Source: UBA7328 sp002471345
GTDB lineage: Bacteria; Bacteroidota; Bacteroidia; Chitinophagales; Saprospiraceae
Direction of reading: 5' to 3'
DNA length: 42,693 nucleotides
NCBI GenBank assembly: GCA_964011275.1
Contig: CAXGOB010000045.1
Location: 1 to 42,693 of the forward strand
Positions 8,087-16,637 of the stretch are shown here, one piece after another. The notes under the pieces are model-generated. The model did no database searches, had not been told where the DNA came from, and saw only the letters and a list, made by a program, of their open reading frames with translations. The number at the start of each line of letters is the position of its first letter. Within the stretch, counting starts at the first letter, position 1. The position numbers and the translations under genes are program-made.

Positions 8087-9820
8087 TTAGTCTAGATTAA
8101 AGGACTTGATATCATTTTTCACTTCTACTAAGAGTGAATGAATCTCAACAATACTGCTTGAAAATTGGGATAGGTCTTCATTTTCCTTTCTCAAATGATT
8201 GTCAAATCTTTCAAAATTGGCATTTATTTTCTCCTTAATTGACGTGATATACTGTTTTAGTTTTTCGCTTATTTCTTCTTCAAAAAGTGCTCTTCCTTTT
8301 TCTATTTCAGCGTCAAAACTTGCAATGATTTTCTTTCTTCTGATCCCTAATGTAACACCCGCTACTATAAATCCTAATGCAGTAAGCACTCCTCCAGTAA
8401 TATCGAAAACCATCCCATTTGTCACTGCGGCAAGGATGACCCCCACGGCTGTTATTCCTGATGCTGCAGCTACATGACTGCCTATTCTTCCTGATTCATG
8501 CGCAATTGACTCATCGTAAAAGTTGTCAGTCTGGTTCAAGAATTTGGAAAATGAAGACTGAAGATCTTTCAAAATATTGATCCTTCGTGTTGCAATCTGG
8601 CCGAAAAATTCATTGTCATTTTTGAGTATGGTAGTGCTATTACGGATCTTAAGATCCACTACATTTCCCATTTCCTGGATGCTGTCAGCAATGTCTACCA
8701 CACCGGTATTCAATTTGTCTTTTAACCGTAGATTCAAGTCTGTTTCCATCCCGGCAAGTAAATTAGTAAGCCAAGCTTTAGGACCTTCATATAGACCGAA
8801 AGCGGATTTGAAAGTCTTACTTAACATCTGACTAAATGTTAAGCCATTTCTAAGTTCAATTAGTTTAGGCTTAGTAATTTTATCATATTCTACCACCAGA
8901 CTATCAATTAAATTATCAACTTGCCTTGCAGATTTTCCTTCATGTTTGATTAATGTCTCCTGAATATCATTTCTAAAAGTAACATCCGTTTCATATTGCT
9001 TTTGACGAGTCTCAATTCCACTTTTAATTCTTTGCGTAATGTTGAGCAGAGTAGATCGATTATTCTCCATTTTTAAAAGAGGAGCTTTTCCACCCAGTAT
9101 TTCATCGTCAATGTATTTTCTGAGAGGTATGAATCCACTACTATTCTTGTCTTTCGCTAACTCTTGCTTTGCACTTACTGCGAATACTTGAGGTTGCTCA
9201 ATACCTTTTTTAATAGCATGATCTTTTACACCTTGGACATTGATTCCGAGATCATTATCGTCGATAAGATCCTTTTGTTGCAAGACGAAAATTACTTTTT
9301 TCCACCATCCCTCTTTTATATAATCAAAAAACTTCCATGAAGATTCTCGATATGGATTTTTGGCTTCGAATACAAATACAATTAGATCCGCACTTGGAAT
9401 GAATTTTTCAGTAATCTCTTGATGATGTTTTATAATGGTATTGGTGCCTGGAGTATCCACTATGGCTACCTCCTTTAAAATATCTACATTCTGATATATT
9501 TTTTTAAGAAATTGATTTATGATTACTTCCTTTTCAGTTTCTCCATATACAATTTGCTGTATAGTATCGGTCATAGGAGAGGGAGCCACTTTACATATGT
9601 CCTTTCCTGTGTTTAACAAAGCATTAATGAAACTACTTTTACCAGCTTTAACTTCTCCTACAATGACAAATAGAAACGGTTCTTCTATTTGCAAAAGAAC
9701 ATCATCCAGTAATTTCTGAACTTCTTCATTTTGTACTTGATCTACAAGAGTTTTTAGTTGGACTGAGGTGCCAGCTATCTTCTTTTGTAAATCCAATATT
9801 TCTTTATCTACCAAAGACAT
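8087..9820 (-). CDS. Bacterial dynamin-like GTPase
   Basis: The GTPase motifs are in order: G1 GEVKAGKSS (55-63), a threonine-containing switch region (~85), G3 DTPGTNT (122-128) and G4 QQKD (181-184). Long helical, charged stretches follow (~245-440). A hydrophobic paired segment (~450-495, GITAVGVILAAVTNG...GVLTALGFIVAGVTLGI) resembles the membrane paddle of bacterial dynamin-like proteins, and a coiled-coil tail ends the protein. It is expected to bind and remodel the inner membrane in a GTP-dependent way. At 577 residues it is a normal single dynamin-like protein. Its ATG overlaps the last base of the WbqC stop codon, implying translational coupling, and the outer-membrane-like gene follows after 25 bases. 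Confidence 0.88.
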   Translation of the reverse strand: MSLVDKEILDLQKKIAGTSVQLKTLVDQVQNEEVQKLLDDVLLQIEEPFLFVIVGEVKAGKSSFINALLNTGKDICKVAPSPMTDTIQQIVYGETEKEVIINQFLKKIYQNVDILKEVAIVDTPGTNTIIKHHQEITEKFIPSADLIVFVFEAKNPYRESSWKFFDYIKEGWWKKVIFVLQQKDLIDDNDLGINVQGVKDHAIKKGIEQPQVFAVSAKQELAKDKNSSGFIPLRKYIDDEILGGKAPLLKMENNRSTLLNITQRIKSGIETRQKQYETDVTFRNDIQETLIKHEGKSARQVDNLIDSLVVEYDKITKPKLIELRNGLTFSQMLSKTFKSAFGLYEGPKAWLTNLLAGMETDLNLRLKDKLNTGVVDIADSIQEMGNVVDLKIRNSTTILKNDNEFFGQIATRRINILKDLQSSFSKFLNQTDNFYDESIAHESGRIGSHVAAASGITAVGVILAAVTNGMVFDITGGVLTALGFIVAGVTLGIRRKKIIASFDAEIEKGRALFEEEISEKLKQYITSIKEKINANFERFDNHLRKENEDLSQFSSSIVEIHSLLVEVKNDIKSFNLD

Positions 9821-10467
9821 TAATTATTCATTTTGTTCAGATAGCTATTATTGACATGATTATTAATTAGGAGACCAGTCTCAGGACCTCTGTTCATAAT
9901 CAAATCAAGTATGCTCAAATTACGTATAAAACCATGCTCCATCATAAAAATTTGGTCATACTCGATATAATTATTAGACGTAGGATTATGATAAAAGGAC
10001 AAAGGTTTATTTCTAAAGTCTTTATGCTTGTATGAGTCCTTTCTGATATAGGACTCGGTATAATCTATTTTCAAGCTTATTTCTCCTGCTTCAACAGCCC
10101 ATTGAAGTAATGCTCTATTCAAGTCCCAGAGGGTCTCAATATGGGAGTAAAAGATGCCCATAACGGAGTCAAAATAGTGTTCGAAAAAAGCAGATCTGCC
10201 TAACACGGTGGTTAGTGTATGATGGATATTCTTAATCCAATTCTCATCATATGAAACTCGTACATCTTTAATTTTTAGTTGATTTGATTTGCCTTTTTGT
10301 AGAGGAATGGAGATTGAGATTCTTCCATTGGATGAACTCAGGAAGAAGCGATTCCTTAATGATTTTTTTTGATAATTTTCAAATGCTTCTATAATTAATC
10401 CTCCGTTTCTCATGCCATCAGTAAATGTGGATATCGGTGGTAAAATCTGAAGCTCTGTTAGAAGCAT
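9820..10467 (-). CDS. WbqC family protein
   Basis: The 215-residue protein resembles the WbqC family, with an N-terminal aromatic/proline-rich stretch, NRFFLSSSNGRISISIPLQKG, then a KDVRVSYDENWIKNIHHTLTTVLGRSAFFEHY block and a helical middle. In other genomes WbqC is associated with polysaccharide or O-antigen clusters, but its biochemistry is poorly defined. No signal peptide, so probably cytosolic. It is the first gene of the unit with the dynamin-like GTPase, with stop and start overlapping by one base (TAATG). No polysaccharide gene is adjacent, which is unusual for the name's origin. Family call good, role unknown. Confidence 0.82.
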   Translation of the reverse strand: MLLTELQILPPISTFTDGMRNGGLIIEAFENYQKKSLRNRFFLSSSNGRISISIPLQKGKSNQLKIKDVRVSYDENWIKNIHHTLTTVLGRSAFFEHYFDSVMGIFYSHIETLWDLNRALLQWAVEAGEISLKIDYTESYIRKDSYKHKDFRNKPLSFYHNPTSNNYIEYDQIFMMEHGFIRNLSILDLIMNRGPETGLLINNHVNNSYLNKMNN

Positions 10468-10642
10468 ATTCCGTATTTGTTCTAATTTTTTCCAATCTAG
10501 AATCGTAATTCTACAAGGGTAATCACTTATTGTGTATTAGACAAGTAGTTGACATAACCCTTGATGGAGTCAAAAATGGACATTATCATTTTTAACTTGG
10601 AATATTAACGTGTTTTGAATCGAAAACATCAACCCATCTTAA

Positions 10643-11806
10643 ATGATAAAACTGCAACTCATGAGAACTCTACTAGGGCTAAACTTTCATCAAATTAGAC
10701 TATTATCTGTCATTTGCTTATCATTTATTTGTTTGATATCATCTCAAGCAGAAGAGGACTTCGGTGCTTTAGAAGGCATAAATTATTCAGCTGATTTTGA
10801 TGATGATTGTTGGGCAAAAGTGTGGTTCAAAAATACTGGATGTACTAGTGCAGTAATCTATAGAAAGGATTACGGAAAATGGATATATTATACCAAACTG
10901 AAGCAAAACGAAAATTGGGCAGTTACTTCTTGGAAAGGAACTGAGTGGGGAATTTCAGATGGACAATCGATTAAAAAGAAATGGCATGTTTCTTCATGTT
11001 ACACTCAGACTGTAGAAATTGATTTCGGCGGATGCCATGACTATTCATACTCATGTCAGACCAGAGTAACATTTAAAAATCACAATTGTAAAAAGCTCCA
11101 AATCTATTGGGACAATGATGGCCAACATGTACACTTCAAGGACCTTGATGTACATGGAAATTGGACAGTCACTACAAGAAAAGGACATAAATGGCTCATA
11201 AAAGATGGTCATACAATTAAAAAAAGATGGACAGTTTCATCTTGTTCTGATAATAAAGTGACTTTGGACTTTGGAGGATGTAGTTATGTCCATTCTGAAT
11301 GCCAAACTAAAGTTGTATTTAAGAACCATCATTGTAAGGATTTAAAAATATATTGGAATAATAATGGTCACCATGTGCACTACAAAACTCTGGCTGCAAA
11401 TTCTTACTGGAGCATAAGCACGAAGAAAGGGTATGAGTGGATTATTAAAGAAGGAAATACAATTAAAAAAAGGTGGGTTGTAAATTCATGTGAAGAGCAG
11501 TCAATTACACTAAAGTTTGGATCGTGTTATAATGATCATGCAACTTGTGATTCTAAGATTATATTTAAGAATGATCATTGTGCGAAGTTGAGCATTTTTA
11601 GAAAAGATAATGGACATTATGTTCACCACAAAGATATTTCACCGGGATATTTATGGTCTACACATACGCAAAAAGGCCATGACTGGATAATTAAGGAAGG
11701 TCATACAGTCAAAAAACAGCACCATGTTACGACTTGTAGTGACCATACTGTTAAGCTGGACTTTGGCGGCTGTCACGATTACCAAAGCTCTTCTTGTATT
11801 ACTTAA
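10643..11806 (+). CDS. VHL-beta-like repeat secreted protein, 5' part ending at an internal TAA
   Basis: The first 387 codons of a gene that continues in the same frame to 13144. Residues ~1-36 are a signal peptide with a long basic start (hydrophobic LLSVICLSFICLISSQA); the ATG at 10661 (residue 7) is an alternative start. From Cys56 there are tandem ~82-residue units starting at C56, C138, C220, C302 and C385, each with FKN near the start, an IYW-type motif, G-x4-(Y/F/H), KGHxW, and a closing LDFGGC. The spacing matches the VHL beta domain. The TAA at 11804-11806 falls where sister repeats have Lys or Arg (CQTKV, CDSKI, CSSKL). Alone, this product lacks the T9SS sorting domain and would be released or stay periplasmic. 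Confidence 0.85.
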   Translation: MIKLQLMRTLLGLNFHQIRLLSVICLSFICLISSQAEEDFGALEGINYSADFDDDCWAKVWFKNTGCTSAVIYRKDYGKWIYYTKLKQNENWAVTSWKGTEWGISDGQSIKKKWHVSSCYTQTVEIDFGGCHDYSYSCQTRVTFKNHNCKKLQIYWDNDGQHVHFKDLDVHGNWTVTTRKGHKWLIKDGHTIKKRWTVSSCSDNKVTLDFGGCSYVHSECQTKVVFKNHHCKDLKIYWNNNGHHVHYKTLAANSYWSISTKKGYEWIIKEGNTIKKRWVVNSCEEQSITLKFGSCYNDHATCDSKIIFKNDHCAKLSIFRKDNGHYVHHKDISPGYLWSTHTQKGHDWIIKEGHTVKKQHHVTTCSDHTVKLDFGGCHDYQSSSCIT

Positions 11807-12283
11807 GTTACATTTAAAAATCACGGTTGTAATTTGATGAGTATCTATTGGAACAATAATGGGCAACATGTCCATTACAAGGATTTAGATCATAATGGAC
11901 ACTGGACGGTAACTACGCGGAAAGGTCATAAATGGATAATAAAGGAAGGACACACTGTCAAAAAGAATTGGACTGTTACTTCGTGCTCGGAGCAAACACT
12001 TAAACTCGATTTTGGTGGTTGTAGTTATGGTCATACGGCATGTTCTTCTAAATTAGGTTTTATTAATAAGAACTGCCACACGCTCAGTATCTACTGGAAT
12101 GACCAGGGGACTCATAAGCATTTAAAAGAATTAAAGAACAATAGCTATTGGAGAGTAAATACGCGTAAGGGCCATGAGTGGATAATAAAACATAATGGTG
12201 TGATCAAGAAAAAGTGGACAGTTTCACATTGTAGTGATTATAATCTAAGCTTAAATTTTGGAGGATGTGATGACCTTTGCAGT
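10808..12283 (+). repeat. Six tandem ~246-bp coding repeats (VHL-beta-like domains)
   Basis: Unit starts marked by the first Cys fall at composite codons 56, 138, 220, 302, 385 and 467, a period of 82-83 codons. Units share FKN-x10-(W/R), G-x4-aromatic, T/S-x3-(H/Y/T)-x-W and a SC...LxFG(G/S)C ending, with four cysteines per unit that could form disulfides outside the cell. Units 2 and 5 are most alike; units 1, 4 and 6 have lost some of the signature residues. Confidence 0.92.
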
Positions 12284-13144
12284 GATGGTAGTAGCAAAGA
12301 AGACCCAGGTACCTATTGTGATGACTATAATGATAAGACAGATAATGATGTAATTCAGGCAGATGGATGTAGCTGTGAAGGAACACAAATAAGCAGTAGT
12401 GGAAGTGACGAATGTGAAGTTAGTAATGATGATTATGAAAAGAACTGGGGCAATTGGTATGATGGAGGCTCTGATTGCAAAAGGCATTACAGCACTCAAA
12501 ATCATATGTACGGAGATTATTCTATTGCACTGAGAAATAATAATGGATGGGCCTCGAGCACTTATTCATCGGCATTGAAAATGCATGGCCACAGTTCTGT
12601 AAAAGTAGAATTCGCCTATAAAACTGAATATTTGAATAAGAATGAAGCTTTTGCTCTAGAATTTTCTACGAATGATGGAAAGACATGGTACAAGGTGAAG
12701 AAATGGTATAAAGATGTTCACTTTAGCAATGATAAAATGTATCATGAGTCTCTTAGCTTTACTACTACATTGAGTGATAGAACTAGATTCAGATTTAGAT
12801 GCTATGCATCAAGTGCGTATAATCATGTTTACTTGGACAACGTGAAAATCTCGTCGTGTGAAGATTCACATTTTACAAGTAATACTGGAAAGGATTCTTT
12901 TGGAAAATCCAAAGCACTTAGCCTAGAGCTAGTCAATGAACTCGTAGTCTTTCCTAATCCAGTACAACAAAGACTTCAAGTCTTCGGGCTGTCAGATCAA
13001 GAGAGATATACTATATATGCTTTGGATGGTAGAGCAGTGATAAATAGTGCTAATGAGTCTTCTTTGGATGTGTCCAGATTAGAAAGTGGAACTTACTTCA
13101 TAAGAACTGAACACGGAAATACCACGAAATTTATTAAACAATAA
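11834..13144 (+). CDS. VHL-beta-like repeat protein, 3' part with T9SS type A sorting domain
   Basis: In frame with the upstream part across one TAA; it could start at TTG 11834 or ATG 11837, but both lie in the middle of repeat 5 and leave no signal peptide, so as a separate protein it could not reach T9SS. It holds the rest of repeat 5, repeat 6, a cysteine-rich linker (GTYCDDYNDKTDNDV...DGCSC), a ~150-residue beta-sandwich-like domain resembling MAM or lectin-type modules (WGNWYDGGSDCKRH ... VYLDNVKISSC), and a type A sorting domain (VFPNPVQQRLQVFG ... LESGTYFIRTE). A rho-independent terminator follows at 13166. I infer that the two parts are one ancestral 833-residue secreted protein. Confidence 0.8.
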   Translation: MMSIYWNNNGQHVHYKDLDHNGHWTVTTRKGHKWIIKEGHTVKKNWTVTSCSEQTLKLDFGGCSYGHTACSSKLGFINKNCHTLSIYWNDQGTHKHLKELKNNSYWRVNTRKGHEWIIKHNGVIKKKWTVSHCSDYNLSLNFGGCDDLCSDGSSKEDPGTYCDDYNDKTDNDVIQADGCSCEGTQISSSGSDECEVSNDDYEKNWGNWYDGGSDCKRHYSTQNHMYGDYSIALRNNNGWASSTYSSALKMHGHSSVKVEFAYKTEYLNKNEAFALEFSTNDGKTWYKVKKWYKDVHFSNDKMYHESLSFTTTLSDRTRFRFRCYASSAYNHVYLDNVKISSCEDSHFTSNTGKDSFGKSKALSLELVNELVVFPNPVQQRLQVFGLSDQERYTIYALDGRAVINSANESSLDVSRLESGTYFIRTEHGNTTKFIKQ

Positions 13145-13165
13145 GATCAATCCAATACAATATAA

Positions 13166-13200
13166 AAAGGCCATTTCATTTATGTGAAATGGCCTTTCTA
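13166..13200. terminator. Rho-independent terminator, probably bidirectional
   Basis: A perfect 13-bp stem (13166-13178 pairing with 13185-13197) around a 6-base loop. A-rich and T-rich flanks let it work for the repeat-protein gene on the plus strand and for the small minus-strand gene at 13261. Confidence 0.85.
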
Positions 13201-13260
13201 CGTTAATATAAGAATGAACAGATATCCAGCTGAATTCTGACCCACAAATGTATAAGGGGA

Positions 13261-13395
13261 TTAAAAGTTTTTACTGGATATGAAGAATATGATGGCAATC
13301 AATAGAATTGTAATTCCAATTCCTATATATAGAGCCATCTTTCCTTGTCGCTCATCTCTTTTTTTTCTACGAAATGCTTTTTTCCCTTTTGCCAT
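13261..13395 (-). CDS. Small single-pass membrane protein, 44 residues
   Basis: A short complete frame from ATG 13395 to TAA 13261. Residues 1-19 are strongly basic (MAKGKKAFRRKKRDERQGK), followed by one hydrophobic helix (residues ~21-40, ALYIGIGITILLIAIIFFIS) and SSKNF. A basic cytoplasmic tail before a single membrane helix is a common design of small Bacteroidota proteins, and the composition is too ordered to be chance. It lies 73 bases downstream of the PIF1-like helicase on the same strand and ends before the terminator at 13166, which would close the unit. Function unknown. Confidence 0.65.
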   Translation of the reverse strand: MAKGKKAFRRKKRDERQGKMALYIGIGITILLIAIIFFISSKNF

Positions 13396-13468
13396 TATTC
13401 AAATTTTTCATTAAAAACAGCCTTAATATAGGAATACTCAAAAAAATAGAATAGCTAGTGAGCAGAAA

Positions 13469-14776
13469 TTATCTGGATTGTGAGAAATAATAATCAACTA
13501 TAACTTCATCTACCATTACATCTTTTGGCTTAATAGGGTTTTTTAAGAATATACCTTCTAGCGTTTTGCATCTACTGAGCGCCACATATGTCTGTCCATA
13601 GTCAAATGCTCCTCCAGTCAGGTCTATCATTGCGTTGGTAAATGTTTTGCCTTGACTTTTATGTATTGTAACCGCCCAGGCAAGGATAAGTGGGTATTGT
13701 TCATAAGTACCTATCACATGAGCTTCTATTTCGTTCTCGTTTTTTTCACTATACCGATATCTTATGATTTCCCATGTTGATTTTTCTACTTCAATAAGTT
13801 TTTGCTCACCGCTACTTTCATCTTGTAGTTTTACTACTATACTTTTGTCATCTAGTGCTTCCACTGTACCCAAAGTTCCATTTACAAAGCGTTTCTCTTG
13901 ATCATTTCTTACAAACATTACTTGTGCCCCCTTTCTTAGTTTAAGGTTTGGTGGAGCTGGAGGATTTCGTTCGTTAAATTGCCCCTGAATATTGCAAACA
14001 AAGAGAAACTCTTGATTTATCAATTGCGCCATTTTTGTAGAATTTATCTTATCTACTACTGCATTTCGTGTGGCAAGAGTAATATACTCTTCGGGCATTA
14101 CTGTATCAGGAGTATGGACTCTTGCATTTATATTTTCTAAATCGTCCATATCAAATGTTCTCGTTCTGATGCTATCTAAAAATCGTATAAAGCCTTTGTC
14201 TTTTTGCCTATGAACTTCATGTAATTCTAACATTTCTATCCGAGGTTGGAGCCTATCCATAACCAATGCGGAAAAAAAGTATTGAGATTCATAGTGCTCC
14301 TGCAAATATTGTCGCTCAAAGGCACTAGCTACTACAGGTGGAAGTTGGTATAAATCACCAAAAAAGATCATTTGCACACCACCAAAAGGCAGAGAGTTTT
14401 CTCTATTTTTTTGCAAAAAAAGATCTATAGCGTCTATCATATCTACTCGCACCATGGATATCTCATCAATAACAATGCATTCAACCTTCTTATAGAGCCT
14501 ATGATTTTTTCTTTTAGTAATCTCTTGCCGGGTTATTAGTTTGGGAGGAAAAGCAAAAAAAGAATGAATGGTTTGGCCTCTGATATGAAGGGCCGCAACA
14601 CCTGTAGGAGCAAGAAAGACACATCTTTTTTTAGTCGTATCTCTGAATAGACCGAGGAGTGTACTTTTTCCAGTTCCTGCCCTTCCGGTGATAAATAGAG
14701 AATCTCTACTATGCTCCATTCGATCAAGAGCATAATTATATTCCCTGCTTATGGATACTGGAGGATTTGTTATCAC
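13469..14776 (-). CDS. PIF1-like ATP-dependent DNA helicase
   Basis: Superfamily 1B helicase motifs: Walker A GRAGTGKST (31-39), APTGVAA, Walker B IDEISMV (103-109), FGDLYQLPPV, and near the C-terminus TIHKSQGKTF and YVALSRC. This combination is typical of PIF1/RecD2-type helicases, which translocate 5'-3' on single-stranded DNA and resolve structured DNA or replication conflicts. At 435 residues it is a compact form without extra C-terminal domains. The start is GTG at 14776, as no ATG lies ahead of the ATPase core. The gap to pckA upstream is 74 bases. The family is clear; a specific role is not. Confidence 0.9.
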   Translation of the reverse strand: MITNPPVSISREYNYALDRMEHSRDSLFITGRAGTGKSTLLGLFRDTTKKRCVFLAPTGVAALHIRGQTIHSFFAFPPKLITRQEITKRKNHRLYKKVECIVIDEISMVRVDMIDAIDLFLQKNRENSLPFGGVQMIFFGDLYQLPPVVASAFERQYLQEHYESQYFFSALVMDRLQPRIEMLELHEVHRQKDKGFIRFLDSIRTRTFDMDDLENINARVHTPDTVMPEEYITLATRNAVVDKINSTKMAQLINQEFLFVCNIQGQFNERNPPAPPNLKLRKGAQVMFVRNDQEKRFVNGTLGTVEALDDKSIVVKLQDESSGEQKLIEVEKSTWEIIRYRYSEKNENEIEAHVIGTYEQYPLILAWAVTIHKSQGKTFTNAMIDLTGGAFDYGQTYVALSRCKTLEGIFLKNPIKPKDVMVDEVIVDYYFSQSR

Positions 14777-14850
14777 ATCTCAAATGTAAAAGGTATTAAT
14801 TACATTCTCTTGATGTAATTGATCTATGTTAAATATGAATGAAGTTATAG

Positions 14851-16476
14851 TTACCCTTTAGGAGCTGCCGCAATAATATCTTCACTTGCAGAGGCTTTAT
14901 ATTTTTCAAAATTACTGTTGAATAATTCCACAAGCATTTTAGCTTTTTTGTCATAGTCCTCTTCATTTCTCCAAGTATCGCGGGGGTAAAGAATAGAATT
15001 TGGTACATCGGGACAAGATTTTGGAATTTGAAGCCCGAAGAAAGGTTCTGAGTGATATTCTACATCTTCTAATCTTCTATCCAATGCTGCTTTAATCATA
15101 CCTCTAGTAAAGGACAATGGCATTCTTTGGCCCTCTCCAAATGCTCCTCCAGACCAACCGGTGTTAACAAGCCATACTTTGATGTCTTGATTTTTCTTAC
15201 TACCTAAAGCTATCTTTTTACCTAATAGATCTGCATAGTAAGTAGGTGGAAGAGGAAGGAAAGGTGCTCCAAAGCATGCAGAAAACGTTGCCTCTGGTTC
15301 TACAATTCCGGTTTCTGTTCCCGCAATTTTAGCAGTATACCCAGAGAGAAAGTGGTACATAGCCTGAGCATTGTTCAATTTTGAAATAGGAGGTAAAACT
15401 CCAAAAGCATCACAAGTCAAAAAGAATATATTTTCAGGAATATCACCTCTACTGTTGTAAACAATATTTTCTATATGATCTATTGGATAGCTTACACGAG
15501 TATTTTGTGTGATGGAATCATCAGAATAGTCCACCATATTATTCTCACCATCTGAGAATTTTACATTTTCCAAAAGAGCGCCAAATCTTATGGCCTTGAA
15601 TATTTGCGGCTCTTTTGCCTCTGAGAGATCTATGGTTTTAGCGTAGCAGCCACCTTCGAAATTGAATACACTTCCAGTAGACCAACCATGTTCATCATCT
15701 CCTATAAGTTTTCTTTCGGAGTCTGTTGATAGGGTAGTTTTTCCAGTACCGGACAGTCCAAAAAATAGCGAAGTATCTCCTTTTTTACCAACATTGGCAG
15801 AGCAATGCATTGAGAGAATATTCTTTTCATGTGGAAGTTTGAAATTTAGTACTGAGAATATTCCTTTCTTGATCTCTCCAGTATAAGCAGTCCCACCTAT
15901 AATGATACATTTTTCGGTAAAATTTATGATTGCAAAGTTTTCAGCTACTGTACCATGTTTTTTAGGATTTGCAAGATAGCCTGGAGCACATAGGATCGTC
16001 CAATTAGGAATAAACGCTTCCAAGTTCTTTTTACTTCCTATACGCAAAAACATATTTCTTACAAATAGGTTTTGCCAAGGATACTCGGTGACCACTCTTA
16101 TATCAAGTCTATAATCTAAATTAGCACAGGCATATACATCTCTGACATAAACGTGATCCTTTTGATTTAAATATTCTATTACTTCATTTCGAAGGGTTCT
16201 AAAATCTGACTGCTCAAAAGGCTTGTTAATAAGCCCCCAGTCCACAGTTTCAGAAGTTATTGCATCCTTTACAATATATCTGTCTTTAGGAGATCTACCT
16301 GTGAATTTTCCAGTTTCTATTTTCAAAGCCCCAGAATGGGCTAATTCCCCTTGACCTAGAATCAATGTCTTTTCGATCAGAGCTGCTGGGGACAGATTCC
16401 AAAATTGATCAACCTTATCTAAACCTATTTCATCAAGATTTGCATTTGGATTTTTTCTACCTAGTATCGTTGGCAT
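14851..16476 (-). CDS. pckA: Phosphoenolpyruvate carboxykinase (ATP)
   Basis: PckA converts oxaloacetate and ATP to phosphoenolpyruvate, CO2 and ADP, the first committed step of gluconeogenesis from organic and amino acids. Visible motifs are the P-loop GLSGTGKTTLS, the metal/ATP region GDDEHGW and NFEGGCYAK, the substrate loop RSPKDRYIV, and RVSYPIDHIENI with FLTCDAFGVLPPISKL. The ATG at 16476 gives 541 residues, the usual length; a TTG ten codons upstream (16506) is possible but unlikely. The upstream gap contains an inverted repeat (16543-16558) that might be an operator. Cytosolic. Very secure. Confidence 0.96.
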   Translation of the reverse strand: MPTILGRKNPNANLDEIGLDKVDQFWNLSPAALIEKTLILGQGELAHSGALKIETGKFTGRSPKDRYIVKDAITSETVDWGLINKPFEQSDFRTLRNEVIEYLNQKDHVYVRDVYACANLDYRLDIRVVTEYPWQNLFVRNMFLRIGSKKNLEAFIPNWTILCAPGYLANPKKHGTVAENFAIINFTEKCIIIGGTAYTGEIKKGIFSVLNFKLPHEKNILSMHCSANVGKKGDTSLFFGLSGTGKTTLSTDSERKLIGDDEHGWSTGSVFNFEGGCYAKTIDLSEAKEPQIFKAIRFGALLENVKFSDGENNMVDYSDDSITQNTRVSYPIDHIENIVYNSRGDIPENIFFLTCDAFGVLPPISKLNNAQAMYHFLSGYTAKIAGTETGIVEPEATFSACFGAPFLPLPPTYYADLLGKKIALGSKKNQDIKVWLVNTGWSGGAFGEGQRMPLSFTRGMIKAALDRRLEDVEYHSEPFFGLQIPKSCPDVPNSILYPRDTWRNEEDYDKKAKMLVELFNSNFEKYKASASEDIIAAAPKG

Positions 16477-16542
16477 AGCGATTATATTATGGTACTTTCT
16501 GCGCAAGAAATTTTACTCAAAGGTTGATCTAAACTCTAGTAT

Positions 16543-16558
16543 TGACAAGGAGTTGTCA
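16543..16558. promoter_or_regulatory. Inverted repeat upstream of pckA, candidate operator
   Basis: TGACAA-GGAG-TTGTCA is a perfect 6-bp inverted repeat, 67 bases upstream of the pckA ATG. It is too short and lacks a U-run to be a terminator; it resembles a dimeric regulator site. Candidate only. Confidence 0.35.
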
Positions 16559-16637
16559 TAATGCTCGTTGATTCGTTTAACAAGTTTAATGCTCCTTATT
16601 ACCAAATCATAATTCGCATTGAGGAGAAAACATAGCA

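Noticed and set aside
11651..12505. Several antisense open frames over the repeat protein and other large genes
   Set aside because: They mirror codon bias of the sense strand, have no independent motifs, and repeat with the period of the coding repeats.
10643..13144. Programmed stop-codon readthrough or TAA recoding as the explanation of the interrupted repeat gene
   Set aside because: No recoding signal is visible, and all other genes use TAA as an ordinary stop; a point mutation or error is simpler.
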